Of a stretch of 5,324 nucleotides of DNA, positions 1 to 5,093 are shown piece by piece. Below the pieces are notes generated by a model. It worked only from the letters and a program-made list of their open reading frames with translations, was not told where the DNA came from and did not search any database. The position numbers and the translations under genes are program-made. The DNA comes from Verrucomicrobiota bacterium (lineage in GTDB: Bacteria > Verrucomicrobiota > Verrucomicrobiia > Limisphaerales > AV2): positions 1-5,324 of the forward strand of contig QHPA01000284.1 in NCBI GenBank assembly GCA_003218935.1, in the 5' to 3' direction. Position 1 is the stretch's first letter, and each line of letters starts with the position of its first letter.

Positions 1-269
1 GAATGGTTGTGGAACCGCCAGCGATAGTTGTGCTTAAAGCACCACGCCGCGATTTCCTCCAGCGGGAAACCCTCGAGAACCATTTTACGGCCCGCTTTGA
101 TCATCTCGATGGCCATCGGTTGAACGGCGGCGGCTTCTCCGCTGAGGAGCAGTTTCTCCACCGAGACCCCACCCCCTTCTTCCATCAAAGCAACCTTTCG
201 CACACCAGCGTTGAGCGGGTGTTGCCCGGACTTTGGGGGCCTCACGAGCACCGACTTTATCGGTACCAT
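1..269 (-). CDS. Unrecognised protein, N-terminal part (runs off the left edge)
   Basis: On the minus strand, an open frame runs from an ATG at 269-267 to the window edge without a stop (89 complete codons). I do not recognise the family. The best protein-like part is from about residue 36 on: VEKLLLSGEAAAV, then a helical stretch AIEMIKAGRKMVLEGFPLEE, then an aromatic/basic run containing WCFKHNYRWRF. There is no signal peptide or membrane segment. A second in-frame ATG at 185-183 (residue 29) has a better ribosome site (GAAAGG, 8-nt spacer) and may be the true start. The first 28 residues would then be untranslated leader. The gene lies 264 bases downstream of the ABC permease gene on the same strand, but a sigma-54 promoter match in the gap suggests its own transcription. 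The plus-strand frame over the same bases reads as a shadow. Moderately sure it is real; function unknown. Confidence 0.5.
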   Translation of the reverse strand, partial: MVPIKSVLVRPPKSGQHPLNAGVRKVALMEEGGGVSVEKLLLSGEAAAVQPMAIEMIKAGRKMVLEGFPLEEIAAWCFKHNYRWRFHNH

Positions 270-333
270 TGCGAGATCCAGGTATCCTGCGATGCCTGAT
301 ATGCCGTTCTTAATAAACACGCCGCAATCCTTA

Positions 334-349
334 GCAATACCAGTGCCAA
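334..349 (-). promoter_or_regulatory. Sigma-54 (RpoN) -24/-12 promoter match
   Basis: The minus strand reads TTGGCAC-TGGTA-TTGC. The -24 GG falls at 347-346 and the -12 GC at 335-334, with exactly 10 bases between them, which matches the consensus TGGCAC-N5-TTGC at every conserved base. Transcription would start near 322, about 53 bases before the ATG at 269 or 137 before the one at 185. An A-tract (complement of 371-376) lies upstream. No activator-binding repeat was identified. If real, the downstream gene would need an RpoN system with an enhancer-binding activator. Confidence 0.6.
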
Positions 350-464
350 GACAAGCGGGAGCCGGAAATTTTTTGGACTGCCTGAATTAAGGGTAGAAGG
401 GTGGTTCCTCTCGCCGTGGGGGCTTTTCCTTTAAAGCGTTGGGCGTCAATTCAAACCTGTAAAT

Positions 465-481
465 CAAGCCCCCTAGGCTTG
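465..481 (-). terminator. Weak hairpin after the ABC operon, possible terminator
   Basis: CAAGCC (465-470) and GGCTTG (476-481) form a 6-bp stem with a 5-base loop, 53 bases past the permease stop in the direction of transcription. There is no U-run after it on the minus strand, so it is not a convincing intrinsic terminator. Recorded because it is the clearest short hairpin between the permease gene and the sigma-54 site. Confidence 0.2.
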
Positions 482-533
482 TCGTCTTTGTGGACAGAAC
501 GACATTTTCGGGGAGGCGCCCGCTGCCTAAAAG

Positions 534-2291
534 TCAACTCACCGATTCGGCGGACAAATCAAACCGTTCAAACAGCCGGCCCATCCACCAGATGGCCAGA
601 CCAGCCTCTGCCGCCAGAACAGCTGCCGCCACGGCAGCGCTCAGCGGCAGGGCGGCAATCATGCCTAGACTCGAAAGGAAGAACACGAGTCCGAACAACA
701 CAGCGGCCGGCAAGAGGGCGAATGCGAAGACCAGCACCGATCCCAGCATGAAAATCAGCCGCTGGCCGATGACCTCGATTCCTCCTACGCGCTCGCGCCC
801 GATTTGCACCCAGGAGGGGAATAGCAGCACCGACGCGTTGGGGATCACCAGTGAAATCAGGTTCAGCATCGGCGCAATGATGGCCGCCCCGGCACCGAAC
901 GACAGCCGGTTCGTCAGCGGGACCGCGTCGCCCTCGGGAATGCGGGAGAACATCGTCACCGCCAGCAGCAGGAGGCACCACTGAGCGCCGGTCAAAATGG
1001 CCGTCGGCGCGAGCAATTCGCCGAGCACCACCTGCCAGCCGCGCAAAGGATACATTTTCAATACGTCTGCGTTCACCAGGTCCTGGCGCAAGTCCTGGCG
1101 CAGAATCGCGGGGCCGAGGAGCAGCGAATACCCAGCGAGAATGGCGGTGACGATTCCGATGGTCGGCGGCAGCCATCCGGGGCTAAGTTGGCTGGCGCCC
1201 ATTGGCCCGCCAATGCAAATGGCGAACAACGCCAGAAAAAGCCAGGTTCGCAACGTAAACGCCCGGCCCGCGCTGATGAGGTTCTTCCAGAGAAATGCCA
1301 CGGCGGGAGTCCCCACTGGCCGCAACGCAAACGGCGGACGCTTCTTTTTCTGCTTTCCCGCGGTCGAATGCCAATTGCCACCGGCGCGGATGGCGGCGAT
1401 TTTTTCCGCCAGTTTGCGCGACAATTCGACCGAGGCTTCCTCAAAGGCGACGTCGGACCTGACTACCCACCAGTAATGCAGCAGCATCAACGCGAGCACG
1501 GGACCGAACGTGAGCAGAAACACGTGCGCGTCCGGCGCAAGGTACGGCCGGACCACCAGCCGAAACGGATACAGAACATAAAACGCCGGACCGGATTCCA
1601 GCGCGTGCCGGACATAATATTTTATCGTGTCCAGGCTGAAGAAGTCCGATGCCTCCGGCGGGGGAATCGTGCGCCTGACCCAGAGGACGGCCGCGGCGAG
1701 CACCACGCTCAGGGCGGACAACACCACGACTCGCCGGCGCCAGTTGGAAACTCCGCGCTCCAGCAGCCGCGTGCGCGCGAACGAGGCGGCCAGTGTGTGC
1801 AGGTTGAGCGTGGACAGAATCAGCCACCAGCCGACGGCGCGAATCCAGGCCGTGCCGCCGCCGCCAAACCGCCGCGTGATCAGCGTCAGCAACAGGGTGG
1901 TGAACAGGATTGCGATTTGCGACCGCACCAGCTTGAAGTGAATCAGCGTCCGGCGGGTTACCGGGGCGGGAAATAAAAACGCGATCTCGGCTTCCGTAAA
2001 CACCAGCGCTGCCCGTTCGTGCGGGAAGATCCAGGCCGACAGGACCATGGCGAACAACGCGAGTGCCCCGAGCGACTCGAACATCAGCAGTGTTTCCGGC
2101 GGTGCTGCGTCAGCGGTGCCGGCAGCGACGTCGCGTCTTCCCGTAAACAGGTTGCGGAAGAAAAAGAAATAGAAATAGGCTGCGCCCACGACAGCGCCGA
2201 CCAGATACTTTGGCTTCTTCAGCCGCCGCAGCCGCACCCGCAGTCGGTTCTTTATCGATTGCACTTGGAGATAAATCAGCGCGCAGATCAT
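534..2291 (-). CDS. ABC exporter membrane subunit ('putative ABC exporter' family)
   Basis: A 585-residue multi-spanning protein, most likely the permease of an ABC-2-like exporter; the substrate is unknown. The N-terminus is basic (residues 15-28, many Arg/Lys), followed by hydrophobic segments near 29-49, 72-90, 125-139, 152-170, 187-205, 255-275, 348-366, 376-396, 428-447, 465-491, 512-540 and 545-569. Two family-like cytoplasmic motifs follow early helices of each half: FTEAEIAFLFPAPVTRR (98-114) and a segment with RQDLRQDL and KMYPLRGW (398-419). This suggests two related halves. I recognise these motifs as typical of the ABC_export type proteins of Verrucomicrobiota and relatives (from memory, not searched). 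The start codon overlaps the ATPase stop as ATGA (2288-2291), with AAGGAAGG (2302-2295) in front, so translation is probably coupled. The Lys-rich loop at 313-318 is cytoplasmic by inference. The gene appears intact. Confidence 0.88.
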   Translation of the reverse strand: MICALIYLQVQSIKNRLRVRLRRLKKPKYLVGAVVGAAYFYFFFFRNLFTGRRDVAAGTADAAPPETLLMFESLGALALFAMVLSAWIFPHERAALVFTEAEIAFLFPAPVTRRTLIHFKLVRSQIAILFTTLLLTLITRRFGGGGTAWIRAVGWWLILSTLNLHTLAASFARTRLLERGVSNWRRRVVVLSALSVVLAAAVLWVRRTIPPPEASDFFSLDTIKYYVRHALESGPAFYVLYPFRLVVRPYLAPDAHVFLLTFGPVLALMLLHYWWVVRSDVAFEEASVELSRKLAEKIAAIRAGGNWHSTAGKQKKKRPPFALRPVGTPAVAFLWKNLISAGRAFTLRTWLFLALFAICIGGPMGASQLSPGWLPPTIGIVTAILAGYSLLLGPAILRQDLRQDLVNADVLKMYPLRGWQVVLGELLAPTAILTGAQWCLLLLAVTMFSRIPEGDAVPLTNRLSFGAGAAIIAPMLNLISLVIPNASVLLFPSWVQIGRERVGGIEVIGQRLIFMLGSVLVFAFALLPAAVLFGLVFFLSSLGMIAALPLSAAVAAAVLAAEAGLAIWWMGRLFERFDLSAESVS

Positions 2292-3025
2292 TTGCCTTCC
2301 TTGGCTTCGCCGGTCGCGCGGAAAAAAACCTCCTCGAGATTGGCGTCTCCCGATTGCTCGGAAAATTTCTGCAGAATATCTCCCATCGTGCCGTCAACGA
2401 CCTTCCTGCCGTTTTTCAAAATCAACACGTGCGAGCAAACTTCCTCCAGCAAATGAAGCAGGTGTGAGCTGATGATGATGGCCGCGCCTTCTCGCGCCCG
2501 CTTCAAAATCGAATCTTTCATTCGCCGGATGCCGAGGGGGTCGAGGCCCGTCAGAGGCTCGTCGAAGAAAATCACTTTCGGCGAGTGCAACAGGCCGCAG
2601 GCAATGGCCAGTTTTTGTTTCATGCCGCGCGACAACTCGCCGGGGAGGAGCTCAATCTTGTCCGCCATTTCCAGTTCTTCGAGCAGGCGCCGGCCGATCT
2701 CCTGATAATCGGAAACCTGATAAATCCGCGCGGTGAACGTGAGGTGTTGTTGCACAGTGAGGTAATCGAACAACCGCGGTTCATCGGAGAAAAAAGCGAG
2801 CTGGCGCTTGGCCGCAACCGGATTGGTTGTCAGGTCTTCCCCGGCGATGCGCACCGCTCCGTGGGTTGCGGGAATGATGCCGGACAGGCAGCGCAGCGTG
2901 GTGGTTTTGCCAGCGCCATTAGGCCCGACCAATCCCATCACTTCGCCCGGTCGCACGGCAAAAGAGAGATCGCTGACCGCCGGGAACTTGTCGTACAGTT
3001 TGGTCAAACCTTCGACTTCGATCAT
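2288..3025 (-). CDS. ABC transporter ATP-binding protein
   Basis: A 245-residue nucleotide-binding subunit that would power the permease encoded directly downstream. Motifs in order: Walker A GPNGAGKTT (34-42); in place of the Q-loop, FFSDEPRLFDYLT (78-90), with Asp-Glu where many families have Gln, as in BcrA/CcmA-like exporter ATPases; signature LSRGMKQKL (131-139); Walker B VIFFDEP (151-157); D-loop TGLDP (159-163); switch His188 in SSHLL. The C-terminus (about 200-245) is a short regulatory tail. The start chosen is ATG 3025-3023, giving MIEVEGLTKLYD, the normal beginning of this fold. The frame stays open 75 codons further upstream to 3250, but that stretch is the palindromic repeat at 3144-3233 and is not protein. 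No clear Shine-Dalgarno precedes the chosen ATG. Family length is normal and all catalytic residues are present. Confidence 0.95.
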   Translation of the reverse strand: MIEVEGLTKLYDKFPAVSDLSFAVRPGEVMGLVGPNGAGKTTTLRCLSGIIPATHGAVRIAGEDLTTNPVAAKRQLAFFSDEPRLFDYLTVQQHLTFTARIYQVSDYQEIGRRLLEELEMADKIELLPGELSRGMKQKLAIACGLLHSPKVIFFDEPLTGLDPLGIRRMKDSILKRAREGAAIIISSHLLHLLEEVCSHVLILKNGRKVVDGTMGDILQKFSEQSGDANLEEVFFRATGEAKEGK

Positions 3026-3143
3026 AATGGGGTGAGGCCTAGGATGGGCGGAAGCGTTGGAAGGCGCATCACAAGGCAGACTAGCACCTGGCCAACGGCG
3101 AGTAAAGCCGACAAAGCAACCACGCGGCAGAAGGGGTTTGGTC

Positions 3144-3233
3144 CCATGAGCCGGTGGGGCGAGACTCCGTCGAGCCCGGACCTCCAATGGATAGAAATTA
3201 GGACTCGACGGAGTCTCGCCCCACCTTTCATGG
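3144..3233. repeat. Long palindromic element, 25-base arms
   Basis: The arms 3153-3177 (beginning GGTGGGGCGAGACTCCG) and 3201-3225 (ending CGGAGTCTCGCCCCACC) are reverse complements at 24 of 25 positions, with a 23-base loop. Outside the arms lie CCATGA (3144-3149) and TCATGG (3228-3233), again inverted. The perfect register in opposite strands, close to an operon start, suggests an abundant fold-back repeat and not a terminator, as no T-tract follows. It is read through by open frames on both strands, which explains the long but false N-terminal extension of the ATPase gene. A near copy of one arm occurs at 4536-4550. Confidence 0.9.
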
Positions 3234-3255
3234 TCCGAATGCATGCACAAAAGCG
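3227..3255 (-). repeat. Conserved repeat flank, copy 1
   Basis: Read on the minus strand this begins CGCTTTTGTGCATGCATT and ends GGACCATGAA. It matches the plus strand of 4439-4467 at 25 of 29 positions; three of the four differences are C/T changes and one is C/G. In both copies it leads directly into a palindromic element at the shared word CCATGAA. This shows that the palindromes are parts of a longer, related repeat. Confidence 0.75.
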
Positions 3256-3490
3256 ATAGGAGGCTCCCTTGGACCTATCCCTTCGCCCTGGTCATCGTTC
3301 TCAAACTTGTCTTCGATTGGCCGACTTGATTTCCAGGACGCGCACGAGGACGATCAAGTTCCTGGTCGGCGAGCAGGCCGAATTGAACACGGAGCTCTCC
3401 ACGGACCTGAGCGCCGAAGTCCGGTTCGGCAGGGCGTTCTACGTTAGCCGAGCGAGCATCGCGCCGAACAGGAGTTCTGAGGATTGAGCA

Positions 3491-4060
3491 ATGTCCAGAT
3501 CGCATTTCAAGACCTTCAAGGAAGCGACACAAACGAGCGCCCTGATGGTCTCAGTGCTTTTTGTCGTGCAAGGTGCCGATTTGATTCTCCGGCGGGAGAA
3601 GGGCCTCACCTTCGCCGGCTTTGGGATTGTGCCGCGAACGGTGCCGGGGCTGGTTGGGATCGCGTTCAGTCCGTTGCTCCACGCCAGTTCGGCCCATTTG
3701 CTCGCGAATGCGTTGCCGCTTTTCATCCTGCTGGTGCTGCTGTTCTGGGACCGGCACTACTATCCGGTGCTCACGCTTTCCTCGATCTGGTTTTTCAGCG
3801 GACTGGGCACGTGGCTGATCGGACGTGGTGACACTGTTCACATCGGCGCCAGTTCGATCATTTTTGGCCTGGTCGCTTACCTGATTGTGGCCGGGTTCCT
3901 GATGAGAAGCTGGCGCTCGGCCGTCGTCGCCTTGCTGGTCTTCATCGGCTTCGGCGGGATTTTTTACGGCGTGTTGCCGCAGGCCGGTCCGATTTCGTGG
4001 GAAGGGCACTTGTCCGGCGCGCTGGCTGGCATCTGGGCGGCGAAACGGAACCACGAATGA
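3491..4060 (+). CDS. Rhomboid family intramembrane serine protease
   Basis: A 189-residue polytopic membrane protein of the small bacterial rhomboid type, which cuts transmembrane helices of other proteins within the lipid bilayer. Family motifs present: HLLAN (69-73), the conserved HxxxN that helps form the oxyanion site; HIGASSIIFG (117-126), with the nucleophile predicted as Ser121; and GHLSGALAG (172-180), with His173 as the partner of the dyad. Likely membrane segments: 17-33, 68-86, 91-110, 118-137, 142-161, 170-184. The residue after the nucleophile is Ser122 where many rhomboids have Gly (GxSG). The start is well supported: GAGGA at 3479-3483, 7 bases before the ATG. The stop codon lies inside an intergenic inverted repeat (4051-4165), so the last residues NHE come from repeat sequence. 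The natural substrate cannot be read from the neighbours. Confidence 0.9.
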   Translation: MSRSHFKTFKEATQTSALMVSVLFVVQGADLILRREKGLTFAGFGIVPRTVPGLVGIAFSPLLHASSAHLLANALPLFILLVLLFWDRHYYPVLTLSSIWFFSGLGTWLIGRGDTVHIGASSIIFGLVAYLIVAGFLMRSWRSAVVALLVFIGFGGIFYGVLPQAGPISWEGHLSGALAGIWAAKRNHE

Positions 4061-4165
4061 ACACTAATTCACACGAATCTTCCACAGCGCCGGCAGCGGT
4101 CCGGACCCGAGTTCACAACAGTCGGCTTCAGGCCATCGCAGAATGTTATTCGTGTCCATTCGTGG
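4051..4165. repeat. Inverted repeat with doubled CACGAAT words, overlapping the rhomboid stop
   Basis: The left arm 4051-4068 (CCACGAATGAACACTAAT) and the right arm 4148-4165 (ATTCGTGTCCATTCGTGG) are reverse complements at 16 of 18 positions, with about 79 bases between them. The 7-mer CACGAAT occurs twice on the left (4052-4058, 4072-4078), and its complement ATTCGTG twice on the right (4148-4154, 4158-4164). The rhomboid TGA (4058-4060) is inside the left arm. The interior holds the 10-base palindrome GGTCCGGACC (4098-4107), which also occurs in the element at 4461-4534. Likely a dispersed intergenic repeat; a role in transcript-end stability is possible. Confidence 0.7.
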
Positions 4166-4180
4166 GTGACGACCGCACGT

Positions 4181-4327
4181 TCAAACCAGTTGTCTTTCCA
4201 ACTTCCTGATCTCCTTTTTCAACAACTTCGAGACTTTGTATTTGGCGAAGTAAACCTTGCCCAGGCTGACGCCCAGTTTGCGTGCCACCTTCTTCGCCGG
4301 CCACTGCTTAAGCGAAGTGAGTTGGAG
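4181..4327 (-). pseudogene. ECF sigma factor, C-terminal remnant (region 4)
   Basis: Translating the minus strand to the stop TGA at 4183-4181 gives 48 residues containing LKQWPAKKVARKLGVSLGKV and then YFAKYKVSKLLKKEIRKLE. This matches the sigma region 4 helix-turn-helix tail seen in ECF-type sigma factors of Verrucomicrobiota and Planctomycetota (W-P-x-x-K-V-A-x-x-L-G-V-S followed by VY-x-x-K-x-x-V/I-x-x-L-I/L-K-K-E). Everything upstream (core-binding region 2 and the start codon) is missing. The frame passes at 4328 into the palindromic element and hits an in-frame stop at 4423-4421, with no ATG. The fragment was therefore probably cut by rearrangement at the repeat. It is not expected to be expressed. 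Confident in the family; less sure how the truncation arose. Confidence 0.75.
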
Positions 4328-4426
4328 CCATGAACCCAATCGTTCTCGTGCTCGTCCTCGAAACCAAGAGGACGAATCGAGGACGAGGACGAGAACGACG
4401 AGGAGGACGAAGGGGCAGGTTCATGG
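4328..4426. repeat. Palindromic element with GA/CT-rich 22-base arms
   Basis: The outer words CCATGAACC (4328-4336) and GGTTCATGG (4418-4426) are exact reverse complements. Inside, 4340-4361 (beginning TCGTTCTCGTGCTCG) and 4377-4398 (ending GACGAGAACGA) pair at 21 of 22 positions around a 15-base loop. The right arm continues as a run of GAGGACGA-like units to about 4411. The left edge is the exact place where homology of the sigma-factor fragment ends. Chance open frames through it give Arg/Thr- or Ser-rich proteins that should not be annotated. Confidence 0.85.
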
Positions 4427-4438
4427 GAAGCCCCCTTT

Positions 4439-4467
4439 CGTTTTTGCGCACGCATTGGGACCATGAA
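4439..4467 (+). repeat. Conserved repeat flank, copy 2
   Basis: Begins CGTTTTTGCGCACGCATT and ends GGACCATGAA. It is 25/29 identical to the minus strand of 3227-3255. Its last 7 bases are the beginning of the element at 4461-4534, so flank and palindrome overlap. Confidence 0.75.
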
Positions 4468-4534
4468 CCGATGCGCCTCACAGAGGCGCGGTCCGGACCG
4501 CGGGTCTGCGACCCGCAGCCTGCTCGGTTCATGG
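4461..4534. repeat. Cloverleaf-like palindromic element before lspA
   Basis: The outer stem CCATGAACCGA (4461-4471) pairs perfectly with TCGGTTCATGG (4524-4534), 11 bp. Enclosed are a 7-bp hairpin with a 3-base loop (4473-4489, GCGCCTC-ACA-GAGGCGC), a self-complementary 10-mer GGTCCGGACC (4490-4499), and a second 7-bp hairpin with a 3-base loop (4500-4516, GCGGGTC-TGC-GACCCGC). Together this could fold as a three-armed structure on either strand. It does not resemble a tRNA: there is no CCA-type acceptor or T-loop sequence. It ends 28 bases before the lspA start and could be in its transcript leader. Confidence 0.85.
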
Positions 4535-4535
4535 A

Positions 4536-4550
4536 GAGTCTCGCTCCACC
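4536..4550 (+). repeat. Partial copy of the 3144-3233 palindrome arm
   Basis: GAGTCTCGCTCCACC matches 3211-3225 (GAGTCTCGCCCCACC) at 14 of 15 positions. It follows the GGTTCATGG word directly, whereas in the full element the CATGG word lies on the other side of the arm, so this is a rearranged or solo arm. It lies 12 bases before the lspA ATG, in the expected leader and ribosome-site region. Confidence 0.55.
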
Positions 4551-4562
4551 AAACCGAGACGG

Positions 4563-5066
4563 ATGGCGGTAGTGGCTGCGGCAGCGCTTGTGCTCGACCA
4601 GTTGACGAAGCTTGCCGTGCTGAGTTATCTCGGTTACGCGCAGGAAAAGGTGATCATCGACGGTTTCTTCAAGTTCGTCCATTGGGGCAACACCGGCGCG
4701 GCGTGGAGCCTGTTCAATCAATTCGCCGGCAGCAATCAACTGCTGGCCGTTTTCGCGCTGGTGGCGTTGTTGGTGCTGTTTTTTACCCGGCACCACTTTG
4801 ATTCGCACACGTTGCTCGGCCAGCTTTCGCTCGGGCTGATTTTCGGCGGCATTGCCGGTAATCTGGTGGACCGCTTCACTCACCGCCACGTGGTGGATTT
4901 CATCTACTTTTACATCGCGCGTCGTGGCGGCGGTGAAATTGGCTTTCCTGCTTTCAATGTCGCCGACAGCGCCATCTGCACCGGGGTAGCGCTGCTCTTC
5001 CTGCTTTCGTGGCAAAAAGATCAGGCCGCAGCTTCCCCTGCCAAAGGGTCGGTTAAACCTGGCTGA
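4563..5066 (+). CDS. lspA: Lipoprotein signal peptidase (signal peptidase II)
   Basis: LspA is the inner-membrane aspartyl protease that removes the signal peptide from diacylglyceryl-modified prolipoproteins, after Lgt. The 167-residue protein shows the family blocks in order: LDQLTK (11-16, with conserved Asp12), NTGAAWSLF (43-51), GGIAGNLVDRF (95-105), VVDFI (110-114) and FPAFNVADSAI (128-138). The catalytic pair is predicted as Asp112 and Asp135. A short Arg/Gly-rich insertion (about 120-125) lies between the last two blocks. Membrane segments are near 2-22, 59-75, 86-104 and 136-150. The N-terminus is short: LDQLTK begins at residue 11, while many LspA proteins have several more residues before it. 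Upstream in-frame sequence is repeat-derived and has no ATG, GTG or TTG in the nearest 60 bases, so ATG 4563 is the best start. Its ribosome site is weak. miaA follows after 27 bases. Confidence 0.95.
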   Translation: MAVVAAAALVLDQLTKLAVLSYLGYAQEKVIIDGFFKFVHWGNTGAAWSLFNQFAGSNQLLAVFALVALLVLFFTRHHFDSHTLLGQLSLGLIFGGIAGNLVDRFTHRHVVDFIYFYIARRGGGEIGFPAFNVADSAICTGVALLFLLSWQKDQAAASPAKGSVKPG

Positions 5067-5093
5067 AGGTTCCGGCAGAGACCGGACCGGGCA

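Larger units (their letters stand above)
3026..3490. other. Gene-poor region between the divergent ABC operon and rhomboid gene
   Basis: This 465-base stretch separates two divergent transcription units, so it should hold both promoters, but I see no clear -35/-10 or -24/-12 pair. It contains the palindrome at 3144-3233 and its conserved flank at 3227-3255. A bulged inverted repeat lies at 3320-3370: GCCGAC (3320-3325) and CCAGGA (3333-3338) pair with TCCTGGTCGGC (3360-3370). A plus-strand frame from about 3321 to its TGA at 3485-3487 has coding-like G/C in third positions and ends 3 bases before the rhomboid start. The upstream part of that frame does not look coding. It may be a gene remnant or chance. 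Confidence 0.5.

Noticed and set aside
3..299. 98-residue plus-strand open frame
   Set aside because: It lies over the minus-strand frame, which has more protein-like helices and a promoter; the plus-strand product has no recognisable pattern.
186..322. c-di-GMP/GEMM-type riboswitch in the leader of the left-edge gene
   Set aside because: A GGGCAACACC string is suggestive, but the paired conserved core of that class (GGCAAAC...GACGCAAAGC) is absent.
1188..1976. Long plus-strand open frame (262 residues) opposite the permease gene
   Set aside because: Antisense shadow of the GC-rich permease gene; it is rich in Arg/Gln/Pro, with no motif or ribosome site.
3144..3233. Intrinsic terminator
   Set aside because: The stem is strong, but no T-run follows on either strand and it lies upstream of both adjacent genes.
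3026..3250. 75-residue N-terminal extension of the ABC ATPase reading frame
   Set aside because: It is a translation of the palindromic repeat (GETPSS.../RRSLAPP-type strings), while the ATPase fold starts normally at ATG 3025.
2585..3259. Plus-strand open frame (224 residues) opposite the ABC ATPase
   Set aside because: Shadow of the conserved ATPase gene that runs on into the palindrome at 3144-3233.
4219..4464. 81-residue minus-strand frame rich in Ser
   Set aside because: Produced by the CT-rich arm of the 4328-4426 palindrome; the sigma-factor tail is in a different frame.
4461..4534. tRNA gene
   Set aside because: Cloverleaf-like arms, but no T-loop sequence, no conserved tRNA bases and wrong arm sizes.
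4328..4550. CRISPR array
   Set aside because: The repeats are inverted and internally different; there are no evenly spaced direct repeats with unique spacers.
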